Made by a program: the position numbers and the translations under genes. Under the pieces are notes generated by a model, which saw nothing but the letters and a program-made list of their open reading frames with translations, did no database searches and was not told the DNA's origin. From NCBI GenBank assembly GCA_038380795.1, contig CM076267.1, positions 35,774,232 through 35,838,231 on the forward strand: a stretch of DNA of 64,000 bases. Direction: 5' to 3'. The stretch comes from Pyrocephalus nanus (Eukaryota; Chordata; Aves; Passeriformes; Tyrannidae). Positions 30,501-44,317 of this stretch are shown one piece after another. Positions within the stretch are counted from its first letter, which is position 1. Each line of letters starts with the position of its first letter.

Positions 30501-33500
30501 CAAACCATTCTGTGGTTCTGTGATCCTCCTGTTTTCCCTTACTTCCAAAATATTCCCCAGAAGCAAGGCTGCAAATGGACATCCAAAAGGCATGCTTAGC
30601 CATACCTTACTGCCATTTTTGAGATCTCTGGCATTTCTGTTACAGCATGGTTTGAATGAAAACAAGAACCAAACCCCAGCATACCTTACCAACTGCTGGT
30701 AGAAGTGCTGAACTTTCATTTCATGCACTGTCTTGTTTCTCAGCCAGTTCAATCTGGAAACAAAGTCACACTTTTTGGTATAAAGCAGGTATTTTAACCA
30801 GATCTAAGAAACACCGAGGCCTGAGAAATACTACAGATGCTTCAGAAAATTGCTGTTAATAGAATTATTTATTTGAATTTTCAGTCTTGGTTGTGGCATT
30901 TGTGCAGACAGAATCTTTTGGGGGCTATTTAAGAACAGAGAGTTCTGCAAAATCACTAGCATTCAAAATGGAAGAATTTTTGGTAACTTATCTTCCAAAA
31001 ACCTACCAGATTATCAGCTGATGCCACTGGACGTATCCTTACCTTGTGCAAGAGATTCCCAGCTTTCCACCATTGCCCAGGTTTACAAATCTCTGGCACA
31101 GGTTCTCCATGGCTATAGGCCACTCTGCACTGGGAGACAGCGCTTTCAGTTGGTGTTTTGAGTCCATGCCACAGGGAGCAGCTGGAAACGCCCTCATCTG
31201 ACGTTTCAGCTTCGTTCGAGCTGCCACTGCTTCCCTCCACCTTTGGAAGAGAACAGGTAAGTAGGTCACATTAGTAAACTCCTCTGCAGAACCTTTGTCA
31301 CCAGGTATTTGCACAGTGAACACCACAGCAACCAGGTAATAAGGCTCCCTTATCACAGAGACGAGACAGCAAAAAACCGTCTCAAAAAAGAACACAACCA
31401 GACAGCTGCAGTTCCACCTCTATGAACAGCCCCTCACCAACAGTCCCAAGGAAAGCAGGGATGTCCCAGGATGGGAACTCACCGTTTCAAGTACTTGCAG
31501 AAACACTGGAGCTCCTGAAGGGTTTCCTTAGCAATCTGGAAAATCTCATCCTCCAGAGAGATCTCCATGAAGTGGCCACACACCTCCTCTGAGCACCGGG
31601 CAATACGGGCTTGCCGGTCTCTTTCTAAGGCACATCTAGTCCCAAATAAAACAAAAAAAAAGACCTCTAGTGAAGTGAAGACCTGCAGCAAACGCCAATT
31701 CAATTGGCTGAGGTGCAAACAGGGAAGACTATGACATTTAGGAAATCCTTGGGAAAGCAAACCACAACACACAGCATGTTGTACCATACCTTAACTCATT
31801 GGTTGAAGCTTCTTTAACACTCTCCTTTATTACTTCTTCCATTAATTCCATACCCAGCAACTGGCTCAACTGCTTTATTAACTGTTCTCTTTCCCGCTTT
31901 TGTCTGGAAGGACAGAGAAAAGATTTACACAAGTGAAAAAATTTACCCTGGCAAACCTGGCACTACATGCAGTGCCAAACAGCTAATGTGCCTAAAACTG
32001 AGTTATCACTAGCTGATTTCTAAAGATAAACAGCCATGTATGGAGCCAGGTTTCCCTCAAAAATATCAATGACAATAGGGTTCTTTGAGGGAAATGTTTA
32101 CCCATGAGCAACCTGATCTAGCGAGTGGCATCCTTGCCCATGGCAGGGAGTTGGAAAAGTTCCTGCACACAGCAGGGCTGGGATGCATGTCCCTTTCTTC
32201 AAGCTCTGGGTGAACGAAAAGTTCCTAAAATTCCCACCCCATGTTTTCACAGTGGCTCTGTGAGGTCACCAAAATGCTTAACTAGCAGATCACCTGACAA
32301 TACAGAAGGGACACCCTGCCTGCATGACCCCAGGGGAGTTCAAGGTGAGAGAGTTCTGATGGTGTGGCAGAAAGACACGGGGGGTTGAGCACAAGGACTC
32401 AGGCTGGCTCCAAGAGTGTCCCCAGCCCACCCTGCCTCACCTCTCTTCCTCCACTCTGCGCTGTTCCTCCTGGACACGCTGCCTTTCCACGCTAAGCACG
32501 CTCCCAGCCACTTGTCTGAGCATCTCCCCCATCACTTCAGCCACGAGTTCCTCCAGGGCGGCCTCCGAGGTGCTGTGCAGGAACAGCAAGTCTCTTTTCA
32601 GAGCCAGCAAGTTTTCATTCCAAGCCTCAGGTTCTGCGCTTTTCTCACCCACACCTTGCTCTTTGTGGTGGGCTGACTCGAGCCACGAGCCAAGCACCCA
32701 CAACTGCTGCTGGCTCACTGCCCTCCCCACACTGGGACAGGGAGGTAAGGAAATAAAAAGGAAATCCACAGGTGGAGATGAAAATATTGCAATAGGGAAG
32801 CAAATACCAAACAAAGCAAAGGCAGCCAGCCACCACTTCCCGGGGCAGAGCAATGCTCAGTCAGTCTCTAATCAATGCCCACCCTGAGAGCCAGAAACCC
32901 CCACCTTCCTCCTCTAACCCAGTTTTATTTCTGACCATGTCATCACATGGAATGGACTTGAGCCAATCTGGGTTAGCTGTTCCAGTTCAGCAATAACCAG
33001 AACACTGGTGGAATAATAACTGTTTGGGTCACATCCCACATCTACAGCTCTACCAACTGCCCTGGAGAGGAAACGTTTATCTGAAGCAAAGCAGCCAGAT
33101 CTGGACTTGCTCCTCTTGTCCCTCTTTGGACACCTTCCCTTCCACAATACAGATTTCTTGCAAGGCAAAGCTTCCAGAGGTTTGGATGAGCCTTCCCTTA
33201 GGCTACCTGGCACGTGACAGAGTGGCAGACACCCCAAGAAAGGTCTGCTTTCCCCTCAACTGCATCAACAACACCCCCTCCCCTACAGACCTTGCAGTTC
33301 TGTTTTACAATCCTCACACATGGGGGATGGCTAAGGCAGGTGGCAGCTTTGGTGACACACTCCAGGAGAACCAGCAATGAATGCTCTTTACCAGATGGCA
33401 GCAGCCACGTAAGCTGCTCCTGCTCTGCCCACTTCTCTGCACTCTCCTCTGAGGACGTCATGCACGAGCCCGTCCACCACTTCGGCGATGTCCTGAAAGA

Positions 33501-36500
33501 AAGCACAGGAAGCAGCTGGAGCAAAGGTGCAGTCCTTACACCAGGGTGGCCTGGCTGTGAACTGGGAGTAAGGCTCTCTAGCCTTGCTCAACTGACTGTA
33601 ATTTACAGCATCATCTGTGTTTCTGCTCACAAACTGAGCCAACTTAACCAAACGTGACAGCCTGGGAGTTTTAGGTTACGAAATTTTAGACTATCTAAAA
33701 GGTCAGTAACAGCCCAGAAACAAAAGCAGCTTCCTGTACTAAATTCGGGCAAGTCAAGTTAGGAAGTCATAACTAAAAAGAGAGAATATTGAAAAAATTC
33801 CTATTTTTTTACTTCAGGCTTTCTCTCATTCTAGCTGATTTAATTCCAAGTGACCAGATCTAACCTTCCCTGACATGTGGCCACATTTAGGTGGAATGTG
33901 GCAGCTGTGCTGTACAAAGCAATGAAAACACTCCAGGACTGGCTCAGCATTAGCACAAACACGGGGTACACATTCAAGACCCAACATTTACAGTCATGTA
34001 CCCACAAGAAGGAACACGTCTCACCTGAAATACATGCACACTTCAGAGAACTACAAAACCCTAAGAGCTCAGTTGCCTTTTATTACATTTCACAGACCCT
34101 TTCCCACATATTTCATGCTGGGTTTACGTTTCCCTACCGTGTCTGTGTAGCCAGCCTGAGGCTTTGAAGGGAGCAGCTCGGGTTGAGCAGCAGCCTGGGA
34201 GATGGGAGGTGCAGGAGGCAGCAGTGGCACAAGCTGACGAGGCAACAGCGAGGGCAGAAGGTGAGCCTGGGGCTGGATTCTTACTGCTGCAGCCTCTAAA
34301 TCCACACCTCTGCTTTCCATTCTTCCTTCTTGGGATGGGAGAGGAGAAAAATTTGAGGGAAAGAGGTCAGTCACAAAGAGAAGCAAAAGTGTTCTCTTCA
34401 AAAGCTGGCTTGTTTGATAAAATTCATCAGGTCATAAACTAAGTATGTAACAGAAGCGTGTCGCCCTAAAGTTAAAAACATAATTATATCATAGAAACTA
34501 ATTTGTATTTATGAATATTTTATACAAAACATTCAAAAGTGTCACTGCACGTTACCTCCAGGACCAAGCACATACATTTCCAACAAAACACCTGTTTCAA
34601 GTCAAGCACACCTCACCCCTACACAGGATATCTGCATTTTCAGCAAGGACAGGAAAGCATACACTCAGCTGACAAGAACACTGACAGCATTATACACACA
34701 GCGGAAACAAACAGCTGCAAATCAAAACATGCAAACTGCAAAGGGAAGCTGGTTTTCTGGAGCAGGCAAATATCTCATTATTTCCCCTACACTAGCAAAA
34801 TTTGGCTCAATTCCCATAGTGTGCTTCCTGAACTGGGAAATACAATTTATTGATCGGGTTGTTCTCGGCTTTTACAGATACATAAACACAGCTGAGCAAC
34901 CTGGTCTGGTGGAGGGCACTCCTGCCACGTCGAGGGGGGTGGAACTAGATGAGCTTTAAAAGGTCCCGTCCACCCCAAACCATTCCGTGATTAAGATTTA
35001 TATTTTCATGGTTTTGTTACATTCAGATTTCCAGGCCATTTCAAACCCCATCAGCCAAGAACAGTTTCTGCTGACAGAGCTGACCCAGCAGCATGTTCCT
35101 GAGCAGGACCTAAAGTGCATTTTTGCTCTCACCTGTTGTTTCCATGCCGGGTTTTTGGCTGCTCTCAGCTTGATCCACGGAGGTGCTCCCACCGATGTAC
35201 TTGTTTTGGCCGTTGAAGCTGGACACAGGCACGTGGTGGGGCACTGGGGGCAAAGGCCCCCCGTTCACAACCTCCCCAACTGACACCGTGAGTTTCTGGC
35301 TGACAAACACGGATTTCCGAGGTTTGGGCAGCCCGTCGGGCTCCAGGAAAGCCGAGCGGTTCAGCTCCACGTAACCCCTGGGGAAGAACAAAAATAACAG
35401 CCAGGAGTAAAATGTATTGCTTCAAAAGAGAATGCTGACAGGAAATAGACCACTAATGGGTTTTTTATTTTTCCTTCTCCAGTCTCTTGAGACTCCATGT
35501 TTGGATGATCACACAATGTATGGATTTTCATGGCAGACTTGTGAACTGCTGGCTTCCAGCATCCTCTAAAAACTAGTCTGCAATGTTCAGCTTCATCCCA
35601 CCCTACAGGAATCAACATAATGCCAGTTTCCCAAGAAGCAGAACTGTCTCCTCATTTCCAAAAGAGCTGCAGTTTACAACGATTCAACTGCAAGACAAGA
35701 ACTTGGACCATTTTTTTTTTCCTACTGGCTTATCTGCAATGTCTCCTTCTAGGGAAGAAGTCCCTGCAGTCCAGTGGAGACTGAGCTCAACATGCAGTTT
35801 TTCCTTTGGGAAAAATGTTTTTTCTCTTGTTTTTACCACCCTTCAGAAGGCTGAAGGAATTTTGCTCCTTGAAACCTCTTGTCATCTTATCAAGCCAAGA
35901 TAAAAAAAGAAGTCAGTGCCAAAAACATTGTGGGAAGTCTTCTCTCCTATGAAGAAAGGCTGAGGGAGTTTGGATTGTGCAGCCCAGAGGAGAGAAGGCT
36001 CTGAGGAGACCTGAGAGCCCCTTCCAGTGCCCTCTGAGAGCTGGAGAGGGGCTTTGGACAAGGGCCAGGACAAGGGGAAATGGCTTCCCACTGACAGAGG
36101 GCAGGCTTAGATGGGATAGTGGGAAGGAATTCTCCTCTGTGAGGGGAGGGAGGCCCTGGCACAGGTTGTCCAGAGAAGCTGTGGCTGCCCCATCCCTGGA
36201 AGTGTCCAAGGCCAGCTTGGACAGGGCTTGGAGCAACCTGGGCTAGTGGAAGGTGTCCCTGCCCGTGGCAGGGGGGCTGGAATGAGATGAGGTCCCTTCC
36301 AGCCCTAACCACTCTGTGATTCTATGAAGTAGCTACAGGGATACCAACTCCCTTTTCTTGAGGGAAGATGCAAAATTAAAGAACTTTTCTTAGTTCCAGC
36401 AATAAAAAATAAAACAGACTATTAAAATTTGCACCCATCAGCGTCCCAGTGGTTTGCCTAGAGAGCCCAGCCCCTACTCTTCACCAGTTCTTTTTTTTTG

Positions 36501-39500
36501 GTTCCAAACTTCCGGAGCAGCTCCCCTACATTTACCTGGCATCGGTCTAACCCCCCACAGGGACAATTTCCCTCACACTTACCCATCTGATACACTCAGA
36601 CCATAATAACTGATAAAATCAGTTGCCTCCTCACAATCTTTGAACAGCAGCATGCGGACCAGGTGGTCCAAGGGAAAGGCTGTGCATCTCTGGGTGCTCA
36701 CAGTGTAGGCAATGTTGAGGGATTTGAGACCATCTTTACGGATCTGAGGGGAAGAGAAACGGGAAAGCCACGTTAACCACCAAGAAAGAACCCAAAACGT
36801 AATACAAAGCGTACAGTAAACACGAAAATCAACGTTTAAATACATCAATATTTTGTCATTAAATATCCCCACTAACAACTATTAAGGTTTAACTTTCTTT
36901 TTAAATTCTATGCACTTGCTTTCCAGTTTGTGTTCCTCTTTCATGATGCTCATTTTGAGCATATCCCTTTGTGAATCCTGCGCTGAAACAACACCTTGCA
37001 AGGGCTTCTGAAAGTGCAGGTTCATATTTGCAAGACTCACAGGCCTGTTTCTCTGCTTCCCAATTATTACTTTCAGGGAAAATACATATTTTTACACAGT
37101 TATGGGGGAAAAAAAAATGCCAAGAAGAGTCTTTTAGTATTTGCCTTTTACATCACAGCAGAAAGCTCCTGATTAATTTTTAACACTGAGAAAGAAGCAA
37201 TCGCAACATTATTCTTAAGGCTCAACACCTACTAAGTTTTCTGCTAATTCTCCAAACTGTTTTACTGATTAATACTTTAAAAAAACATCCTTTTTCTCAC
37301 CTGGTTGAAATAGCCATGTAAGAGACAGGCATTCAGATAGGAAGCTGTTTGCACAAGCTTGAAAAACCTCACAAAGTTGTTGCTGTTTAATGCAGCAAAA
37401 GCTTGAACTGCAAATCTAACTTCAGGCGAGTTTCTGACCTCTGGATGAAACTGCTGAACTTCTCTGTGGAGACAAAAGACAGAGACAAACCTTTCGCTTC
37501 AGTATTAACAATCACAATTCAACAGCGACCTGTAACAACACAGAATTAAAAACAGGAGCATTACAATTTGTCTGGACTTAATCCTAAACTCAGGTCTTCC
37601 CAGAGGCAAAAAGAGAAAACAAGTGGTGTCTTGTTCCCACCTGAGAATATCCCCCTTGTTGAGATTCAGCAAGACATTGTAACCCCGGAATTCTGCTTCA
37701 CTCTTGCAGTAAATTCCCTTGTTAGCCAGGTCCTGATACATCTCCTTCAAGCTCTGCAAGCATTTAGTCATGTTCTCATTGTTGATTTTGGCATCAAAGG
37801 AGGACATGGGCTCTTCACACAAGTGGTGAGCACAGTGGATGTGAAAGCGAGTGCACTTCTCAATGAGAGACACCATCAGCGGGTTGCAGAGATGTTGCTG
37901 AGTTATATCCTAACCAAAATGATAAAAAATATGTTACATATATTTTTAAACAAGTTCAGGACCAGTCACCTTTGAAAAACCCATCTCACTGCGCTTTGAG
38001 TCACTCTGCAATTCAAAATGTTTGCCTCCCTTTTTCACAGCACGATGTGATCTTTTACTTTGTATCACCAAACACCTGCATCCCGAGTGCTCACCTTTCT
38101 TATCCCACGGGTTCTGTTCCAGACAAAGTCGTACCACTCTCGGTAGTTTCCTTCTCCTTGATCCATGATGTTTGTCACTAAATAGTCCATGGTCATACTC
38201 AACACCTCAGAGGGTCTCAACTCGTGGGGCAAAGGCTCCTCCTGATCTGCTGAAGACCTGCTGTATTCCTTGATTGCTGCCGCGTGATCCACCTGCAAGA
38301 TGTGGGAAAAACAATCAGAATCCAAGACATATGGACAATTTTTCAGGAGTAAACAGGACTTCATCCCATCTATGCCATTACTTCAGTACGGAGCAGATTT
38401 TTAAAGTCTTGACTTAGTCTCAAACTCATCTACATCAATATATGTAATTACATATGACATGTAATTACAGTTTTAGGACTATAGCTCTAAAAACTTATCT
38501 GTAGCTAAATAAAAGACAACTTAAATAAAGAGTGAAAAAGCAATTCTCTAGCCTTCTTGTTTTCCAGTGGAGAATTGAAAGGCATTCATGAAACAGCCTA
38601 CAGAATTTTTCCACCAGAACTAATCCTGCAATCAATTAAACAACACTGACAGCTTTAATGGAGCAGCAGGAAGACTGATATCCTGGGAATCTCGTACCTT
38701 GTCAGATCCTAGAAGCAATTCGAAGATGCTGAGCTGGTTTCTTGTCTCCCTCATATAGCGCTCCTTTTCAGGACACATGTCTGGGCAAGTGCCAACAACA
38801 GTCTTTGCTTTGTCAAGATCGGTCCTTTTTATTCGAGCTAAAAAAAAAAAAAAATAAAACTATTGAACAACACTAAGCATCTCTTGGGTTGGGGTGGTTT
38901 TTTTTCATGACAAGCTATTACTCTGATGTGCCAAAAAAGCCCTGAGCATGCAAGGTTATACCTATACCTTGATGGAGTCAGAAATGCACAAGGATGGGGT
39001 TCCCCCCACTCTGGGGCCTGTCCCAGGGTTGTGCATATTGAAGAGTTTTGCTGAAAAGACTGAAGTTTCTAAAGATACCCAATGTCCTGTGTCTTAAGTA
39101 AGCATCAGCAACCTCAGAATTCCACATCAAGTGGAAGAGAAATTTGTTTGTAGGTATTAAAAATGAGACCTTCAATTAAAAGCAGGGTCAGTTTTGAACC
39201 TGCAAGAAAGGATGCAAGGGTTTACAAACCAGCACTGTGAAACAAGGGGCCATTTCTTGAAATAATTAGTTATGATTTAACTAATAGTTCAAATTTAGAG
39301 AAACAGTAGAGGCACTGGCACAGGTTGCCCAGAGAAGCTGCAGTTGCCTCACTCCTGGAAGTGTCCAAGGCCAGGTTGGATGGGGCTTGGAGCAACCTGG
39401 GCTAGTGGAAGGTGTTCCTGCCCGTGGCAGGGAAGTGGGACTGGATGAGCTTTAAGGTCTCTTCCAACCCAAACCATCCTGTGGTTCTATGAAATGCAGT

Positions 39501-42500
39501 TTGGGTCACTTTTAAAGAGCCTGTAGAGATGCAAATCTCCCTGGGTGCTCTCCTTCACAGCAGATGAACTGTCTGCCCTTCCCTTTACACAAGAAATTGC
39601 ATGTGCAGGAAGTAAAACCAATTTTCATGTGTTCTACAAGAGAAACAAGAAGCAGATGTTACGCTCATCAACTTGTGTCATTACCTTGCCGCATGATTTT
39701 GTCCCTCTGGTCCAACAGCCGGTACCTCTCTTCAGATGTCTCTGCCACTAATCCCACCAGGTTACCAAGGGATGACAGGGAAGCTCCCAAGCCCTCTGAG
39801 CTCTGCCCTTCAGAACTTGAATCAAACAGATCTGCTTCAAACTGCAGCGCCTTTCGAAGACCGGGCTTCTTTGCTGGAGAACTAAAAGGAGAAGTTGTTT
39901 TTTTATCAATGGCTGTTCTTCAGGATGCTACCATTTGTTTGAAGAGTATTTTGTTCACAAGGTAAAGTTATCAAATAAAGGAAGCACGTTTGGATGTGCT
40001 AAGGTTGTTCTGAGCTAACACCAGCACTGGGAGTTAATCTGGTTAAATCCTCAGCACTGCCCTGACAACACTGCCAAGTGTGAGGAAAGCCTCAACCCTT
40101 GTGCAACAGAAAACGTATTACTGAAAGTGTCTTAGAGGAGACAGAAACAGATGGTTCTCGTAGCATTTTTTTGATCACTGTGGTACAGCAGTTTGTATTT
40201 TAAGCTAGGAATTGACCTGCTGGCATGTGAAAAAAAAAAAATCAAATGCTTTCTATAGCAAGAGAGATTATTAAAAGATTTTACAGGGCAAACATTCTTT
40301 TTAACTCAAGGATTCCTTCACAACCTGTTACTGATTTTATAGTCATATGACAACACCTGTCAAATTACTTTTGTCAGACCAGACACACCATTGAGTAAGA
40401 AAAACAACAACCTTGCCACTTCTGTGACTACCACGAAACAGGAGGATTCCTGTGCAGACTGCTGACTCCAAGTGAGACAAGACAATGATCCAAAGTACTC
40501 CAAAAGAGGACTCTGATTCCACAGAATTCTGACTGCCTACAAAGCAAACTGCTCTCTTCAGGAGCTCGTTGAATCACGACCACTGACAGTGTCACCACTG
40601 CTTGGTCCCAGTTTGGCTCTGCACCGTTTCATTCAGTTCCCTCATGCCCCAATACTGCAGGTGCCATTATGTTGTTAGGGGCAAAATATTCAAAAGAAAT
40701 ACAGAAACCAAAGTGAAAGGCCTTAATATGCAGCTAGGAGCATCTTTCTGACCAAATGTGAGAGCTGTGTGCTTGTAACACAGACAAACCAGAAGGGAGG
40801 CAACACTCCCTGACGAGAACGTGACTGTTCAGCACACTCTGACCATAATTCTTCTCCGTTTCCTGCCAGGTGGATTCCCAGAGAAGCAGACATACCTCCT
40901 CCCAGGCATGGCACTGCTGCCAGAGGATCTTATTAAAGGTTTCCGAAGTGGGGAATGTTGATAGCTTTGCTCTTCGCTGCTTTGTCTTCCTTCATCTTCC
41001 CCTGCTTTCTTCTCCTTGGACGAAAATTCTCGTTTGGCTGGACCTGAAGTGACACGTAAACATGAAACCTGCCAAGCAATTTAAGCAACAGCTCTTTCTT
41101 GACTCTTTGTGGTTGGTGGTGGGCAGTTTGTTTAAACCAAAATACCACTGGAAAATAGAAGCCACAGTTTCGTATGTGCATACAAAACTTCCAGGACAAC
41201 TCGCACTAGGAGCTGCGCCAAGTTAAGTTTCTATCAATTGCTATCAGAGTGACCGCTCTATAAAGAGTATTTTTCAATAAAATATCACTTATCAATAACT
41301 GCAATTGTCAGCAGACTGTCAGTAAATGAAGTCTGATCATCAACCAAATTCTCTGAGGTTTGGGATATAATCCACAAGTCAGAACTCCCTACGGAACACA
41401 AAATCCACTTCACCTGTGTAAATCACAATTCCCCGTGCTCCTCCTGCAGTACTTTAAGTATTTAAGTACCCAAGCTTAGACTAAAGTCAGCACAAGTTAC
41501 ACCCACACTTGCAGGAAGGGAGAATTTCTTCTCCCAGGAACAATTTTTAAACTGGTTGGATTTCTTAAGTCCTCTCAGAATATTTATTTTAGAGTGCTGC
41601 CGGGGATGTAACACCCCAATAAAATGACAAAGGCAAAGAGGCAGCCCTGGAGCTGCTGCTTCAAGATGTTAATTCTCAGCAAGACAACTCTGCAGCTGTT
41701 TCCTGGAAGGCAGGTCTGGTTGGTCAAAGCTGAAATGAACCATTCATATGCTGCAGGTGAAGTGAATCCCCAGGCTGGGATCAGGTGCATACCCTGCATT
41801 CATAAAGCTAAAGAAAGGGAAGCACTTGACAATTGCAGTGTTTGCCTAGGGCTTAACAATCTCCTCCTAATCCTAAACAGGGTCTGGAATCAAGGTTTCC
41901 CAATTCTAAACTCTGTAAGTTGTTCTCTTTTTGCAGTTCAAACAGAGTGTAGCTGTTGATGCACATAACAGCAACCTCAGCAAACAGACACTCAGCTCCA
42001 GAGTACTCCTTAACCTGGTTCTCAGGGCAGTTTCCCAAAAACTGGAAGTCCACATCCCAGTCCATGGTCTGAGGTGGACAGCAAAGCTTTTCAAACAGAG
42101 TTTTCTTATACCCCCAAAGAAATCCCATTTCTAGGCAGAAGCACAAAGTTAGCACCACCATACTCCTGTTGTGTGGCTGCATAAAGGATTTCTGAATTCT
42201 CTTCTAAAACTACACTGCCATTTCAGGTGTCTTCAGCAATTTTGTATGGCTGAAACAGCATTTTGCTTCAGATTAAGCAACCAGGAATTTAAGAAAGAAA
42301 CAGTGCAACTTTTACCCATATCTCCTACTAGAGATAATTTTGATATCGTTCTCAGCACTTCAGGAAAAAAGAGGAGCAGCTAGAATGCTATTTATACATC
42401 ACCCAGTAATCTGGAAACACAGACTTACTCGTCTTCTTCTTTTGCCAAAACGTTACTATGTCTTTGTGCAACTCCTTCGCTTTTTTCCTGGCAAGAGCTG

Positions 42501-44317
42501 CAGAGGCCTAAAAGAAAACGAAGGCAGAGTATGAAAACCTGTTGGCATCACAACTCCAAAACTCACAGCACAGTTTTTGCCACAAAAACGTTTACCCACT
42601 GCCACAGAATTCTCGTTGCTGCCTTTTAGCCTCTCACTTAAGACCTATATTTTAACCCATCACTGAAGAACAGTCAGCTGGACTACTTCCCACCAAAAAA
42701 ACGATGCTTTTCTAAGAGCTACAGCAAATTTAGAGCACTTGAATCCAAAGGTGTGTTTTTAAGTGCAAAACAGGATCAGACCATCTGAACTGGCTGCTTA
42801 ACACACCTCAGCACCAGGACCTTAAAGACCATCCAACTTCAACCTCTACCAAGGGGTAGGCACACCTTTCACTAGCCCAGGTTGCTCCAAGCACCACCTA
42901 ACCTGATCTTGAACATTTAGAGGGATGGGGCAGCCACAGCTTCTCTGGGCAACCTGTGTCAGGGCCTCACCACCCTCACAGGGAAGAATTTCTTCTCAAC
43001 TTCTAATATTTAAATAACATAAAAGTAACTTACTTTAAACTGTTCCCCCTTGTCCTCTCCCTACCTGCTGTGCCCGTAAAAGGTCACTCTCCCTCTTTTC
43101 TGTAAGCCCCCCTTAGGCACGGGAAGGGGTTCTAAGGTATCCCTGGAGATTTATCTTCTCCACGCTGAACACTCCCAACTCTTGTGCCGTCCGACACTCA
43201 CGTGATCAAAGAAGTGAAGAATAGCCATTTTCTTATTACGCCTGGTCATGACGCGCCGGACTTTCACGAACTGGCCAAAGTGCTTCTCCAGCACGGTCCT
43301 GTCGTTCAGGTAATCCGGGATGTTCTTGCACTGGATGGCCGTCAGCTCGGCGGCAGGCAGGCCCCCTAGCCCCTCCGTGCTGTCGCTGCCGCGGGCCCGG
43401 CGGGCGGGGGCGGCGGGGGCGGCATCTGCGGCGGGGAGGAACGCGACGGCAGTCAGAGAGCAGAGTCACAGCAGTCAGAGAGCGGGGCTGCCCAACCACC
43501 ACCATCCCCGCTCACCTTCCCGGGGGAGCTCCCGCGCCTCGGGCGGCGGCGGCGGCTCCTCGGCGGCCCCGCGCTCCAGCTCCGCGCCGTCCCCGCGCTC
43601 GCGGTGCTCGCGGGCCTGGCTGCGCAGCATCTCCTCCAGCGTGCGGCCGAACAGGGCCCCGCCGCGGGGCCGGCTCAGCATCACCGCCCGCTTCTCCGGC
43701 GGCGCCGCCGCCGCCCGCCCGCCCGCCGCCGTCCCCGCCCGCCGCGGGGAGCGCTCCCGCTCCTCCTTCCGCTTCAGCCCCTTGGGCGCCGGCTCGCCCG
43801 GCTCCTCCGGCGGCGCCCGCGGGCCCCTGTCCTCCGGCCGGCCCATCGCGGCGGCGGCGGGCCGCGAGAACGAGAAGGACTCCCGCGCCGCCGCCGCTTC
43901 GGGGCCCGGCTCCGGCGCGAAGCCGAAGGGCGGCGAGAAGGCGAAGGCTGCGGGAGCGGGCGGGCCTTTCTCGGCCTCGCCGCCCGGCACTGGCTTGAAT
44001 GAGGCGGCGGCGGCGCTTTCGGGCGCCTTGAAGCGGAATTCAGGAGCCGCGAAAGCCCCGCCGCTCCCGCCCGGCGCCTCGCCCGGGCCCGAGAAGCCGC
44101 CCAAGCTGGCGGGCGGCCTGAAGCTGAACCCCGCGTTGCCCGCCGGGGCCGGCGGCTGGCCCAGCGCGTAGGGCGGCCCGAAGGGAGCGGCGGGCCCGGC
44201 GGCAAAGGGGAGGCCGACGGGGCCGCCGCCCTGGCCGAACACGGCGGACTGGCCGAAGCGCAGGGGAGGCGGCGGCGGGAAGGAGGGCGGGCCGCGGAAC
44301 GGGCCCCGGGAGCTCAT
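24518..44317 (-). CDS. MCM3AP: MCM3AP / GANP, 28 coding exons
   Basis: Germinal-centre-associated nuclear protein, the scaffold of the TREX-2 mRNA export complex at nuclear pores. Exons (high to low): 44317-43516, 43425-43202, 42507-42429, 41043-40896, 39881-39685, 38837-38698, 38292-38095, 37909-37641, 37463-37301, 36743-36583, 35377-35133, 34328-34138, 33492-33392, 32572-32441, 31903-31790, 31635-31483, 31240-31043, 30753-30685, 30171-30037, 29657-29504, 29277-29019, 28693-28596, 27964-27574, 27456-27199, 26554-26425, 25744-25550, 24933-24783, 24676-24518. Phases agree throughout, giving 1837 residues (human about 1980). Residues 1-267 are Gly/Pro/Ala-rich with FG-like motifs, as in nucleoporins. 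An RRM-like fold follows at about 285-350. The Sac3 domain starts near 497 ([16 protein letters not shown]) and runs to about 780. A charged coiled region spans about 970-1110, and the MCM3-binding C-terminal region ends SALVEMVDI. The start sits in a GC-rich promoter shared with YBEY. Exons 12-14 are the least conserved and least certain. Confidence 0.95.
28250..28570. repeat. AT-rich island with 18-bp tandem unit
   Basis: Almost pure A/T inside MCM3AP intron 22. The core at about 28340-28470 repeats TAATTATATCACATTTTA about seven times, flanked by irregular TATAATTATAT runs. Confidence 0.9.
30417..30528 (+). mobile_element. CR1 LINE 3' fragment
   Basis: Ends CCAAACCATTCTGTGGTTC, the CR1 tail, within MCM3AP intron 18. 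5'-truncated. Confidence 0.7.
32104..32170 (+). mobile_element. CR1 LINE fragment
   Basis: Short piece with the GAGCAACCTGATCTAGCGAG and CCCATGGCAGGGAGTTGGA blocks that precede the CR1 tail. Located in MCM3AP intron 14. Confidence 0.55.
34890..34993 (+). mobile_element. CR1 LINE 3' end
   Basis: Contains GAGCAACCTGGTCTGGTGGA, GATGAGCTTTAAAAGGTCCC and the ACCATTCCGTGATT tail. Located in MCM3AP intron 11. Confidence 0.8.
35938..36328 (+). mobile_element. CR1 LINE 3' end (longest copy)
   Basis: About 390 bp of CR1 3' sequence, from the AGAAAGGCTGAGGGAGTTTG block through CTGGCACAGGTTGTCCAGAG to the GTGATTCTATGAAG tail. Located in MCM3AP intron 10. Non-coding. Confidence 0.9.
39305..39492 (+). 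mobile_element. CR1 LINE 3' end
   Basis: Starts near CACTGGCACAGGTTGCCCAG and ends TGTGGTTCTATGAAA. Located in MCM3AP intron 5. Confidence 0.88.
42806..43175 (-). mobile_element. CR1 LINE 3' part, inverted
   Basis: The plus strand shows complements of CR1 blocks: CACTAGCCCAGGTTGCTCCA, CAGCTTCTCTGGGCAACCTG and CCCTTGTCCTCTCCCTACC. Located in MCM3AP intron 2. Confidence 0.85.

Noticed and set aside
30685..30690. Alternative MCM3AP exon 18 donor at 30690
   Set aside because: It would shift the frame. The donor after 30685 gives the conserved QQLVSGLAW junction.
43320..44171. 283-codon plus-strand open frame
   Set aside because: Antisense shadow of the GC-rich first exons of MCM3AP.
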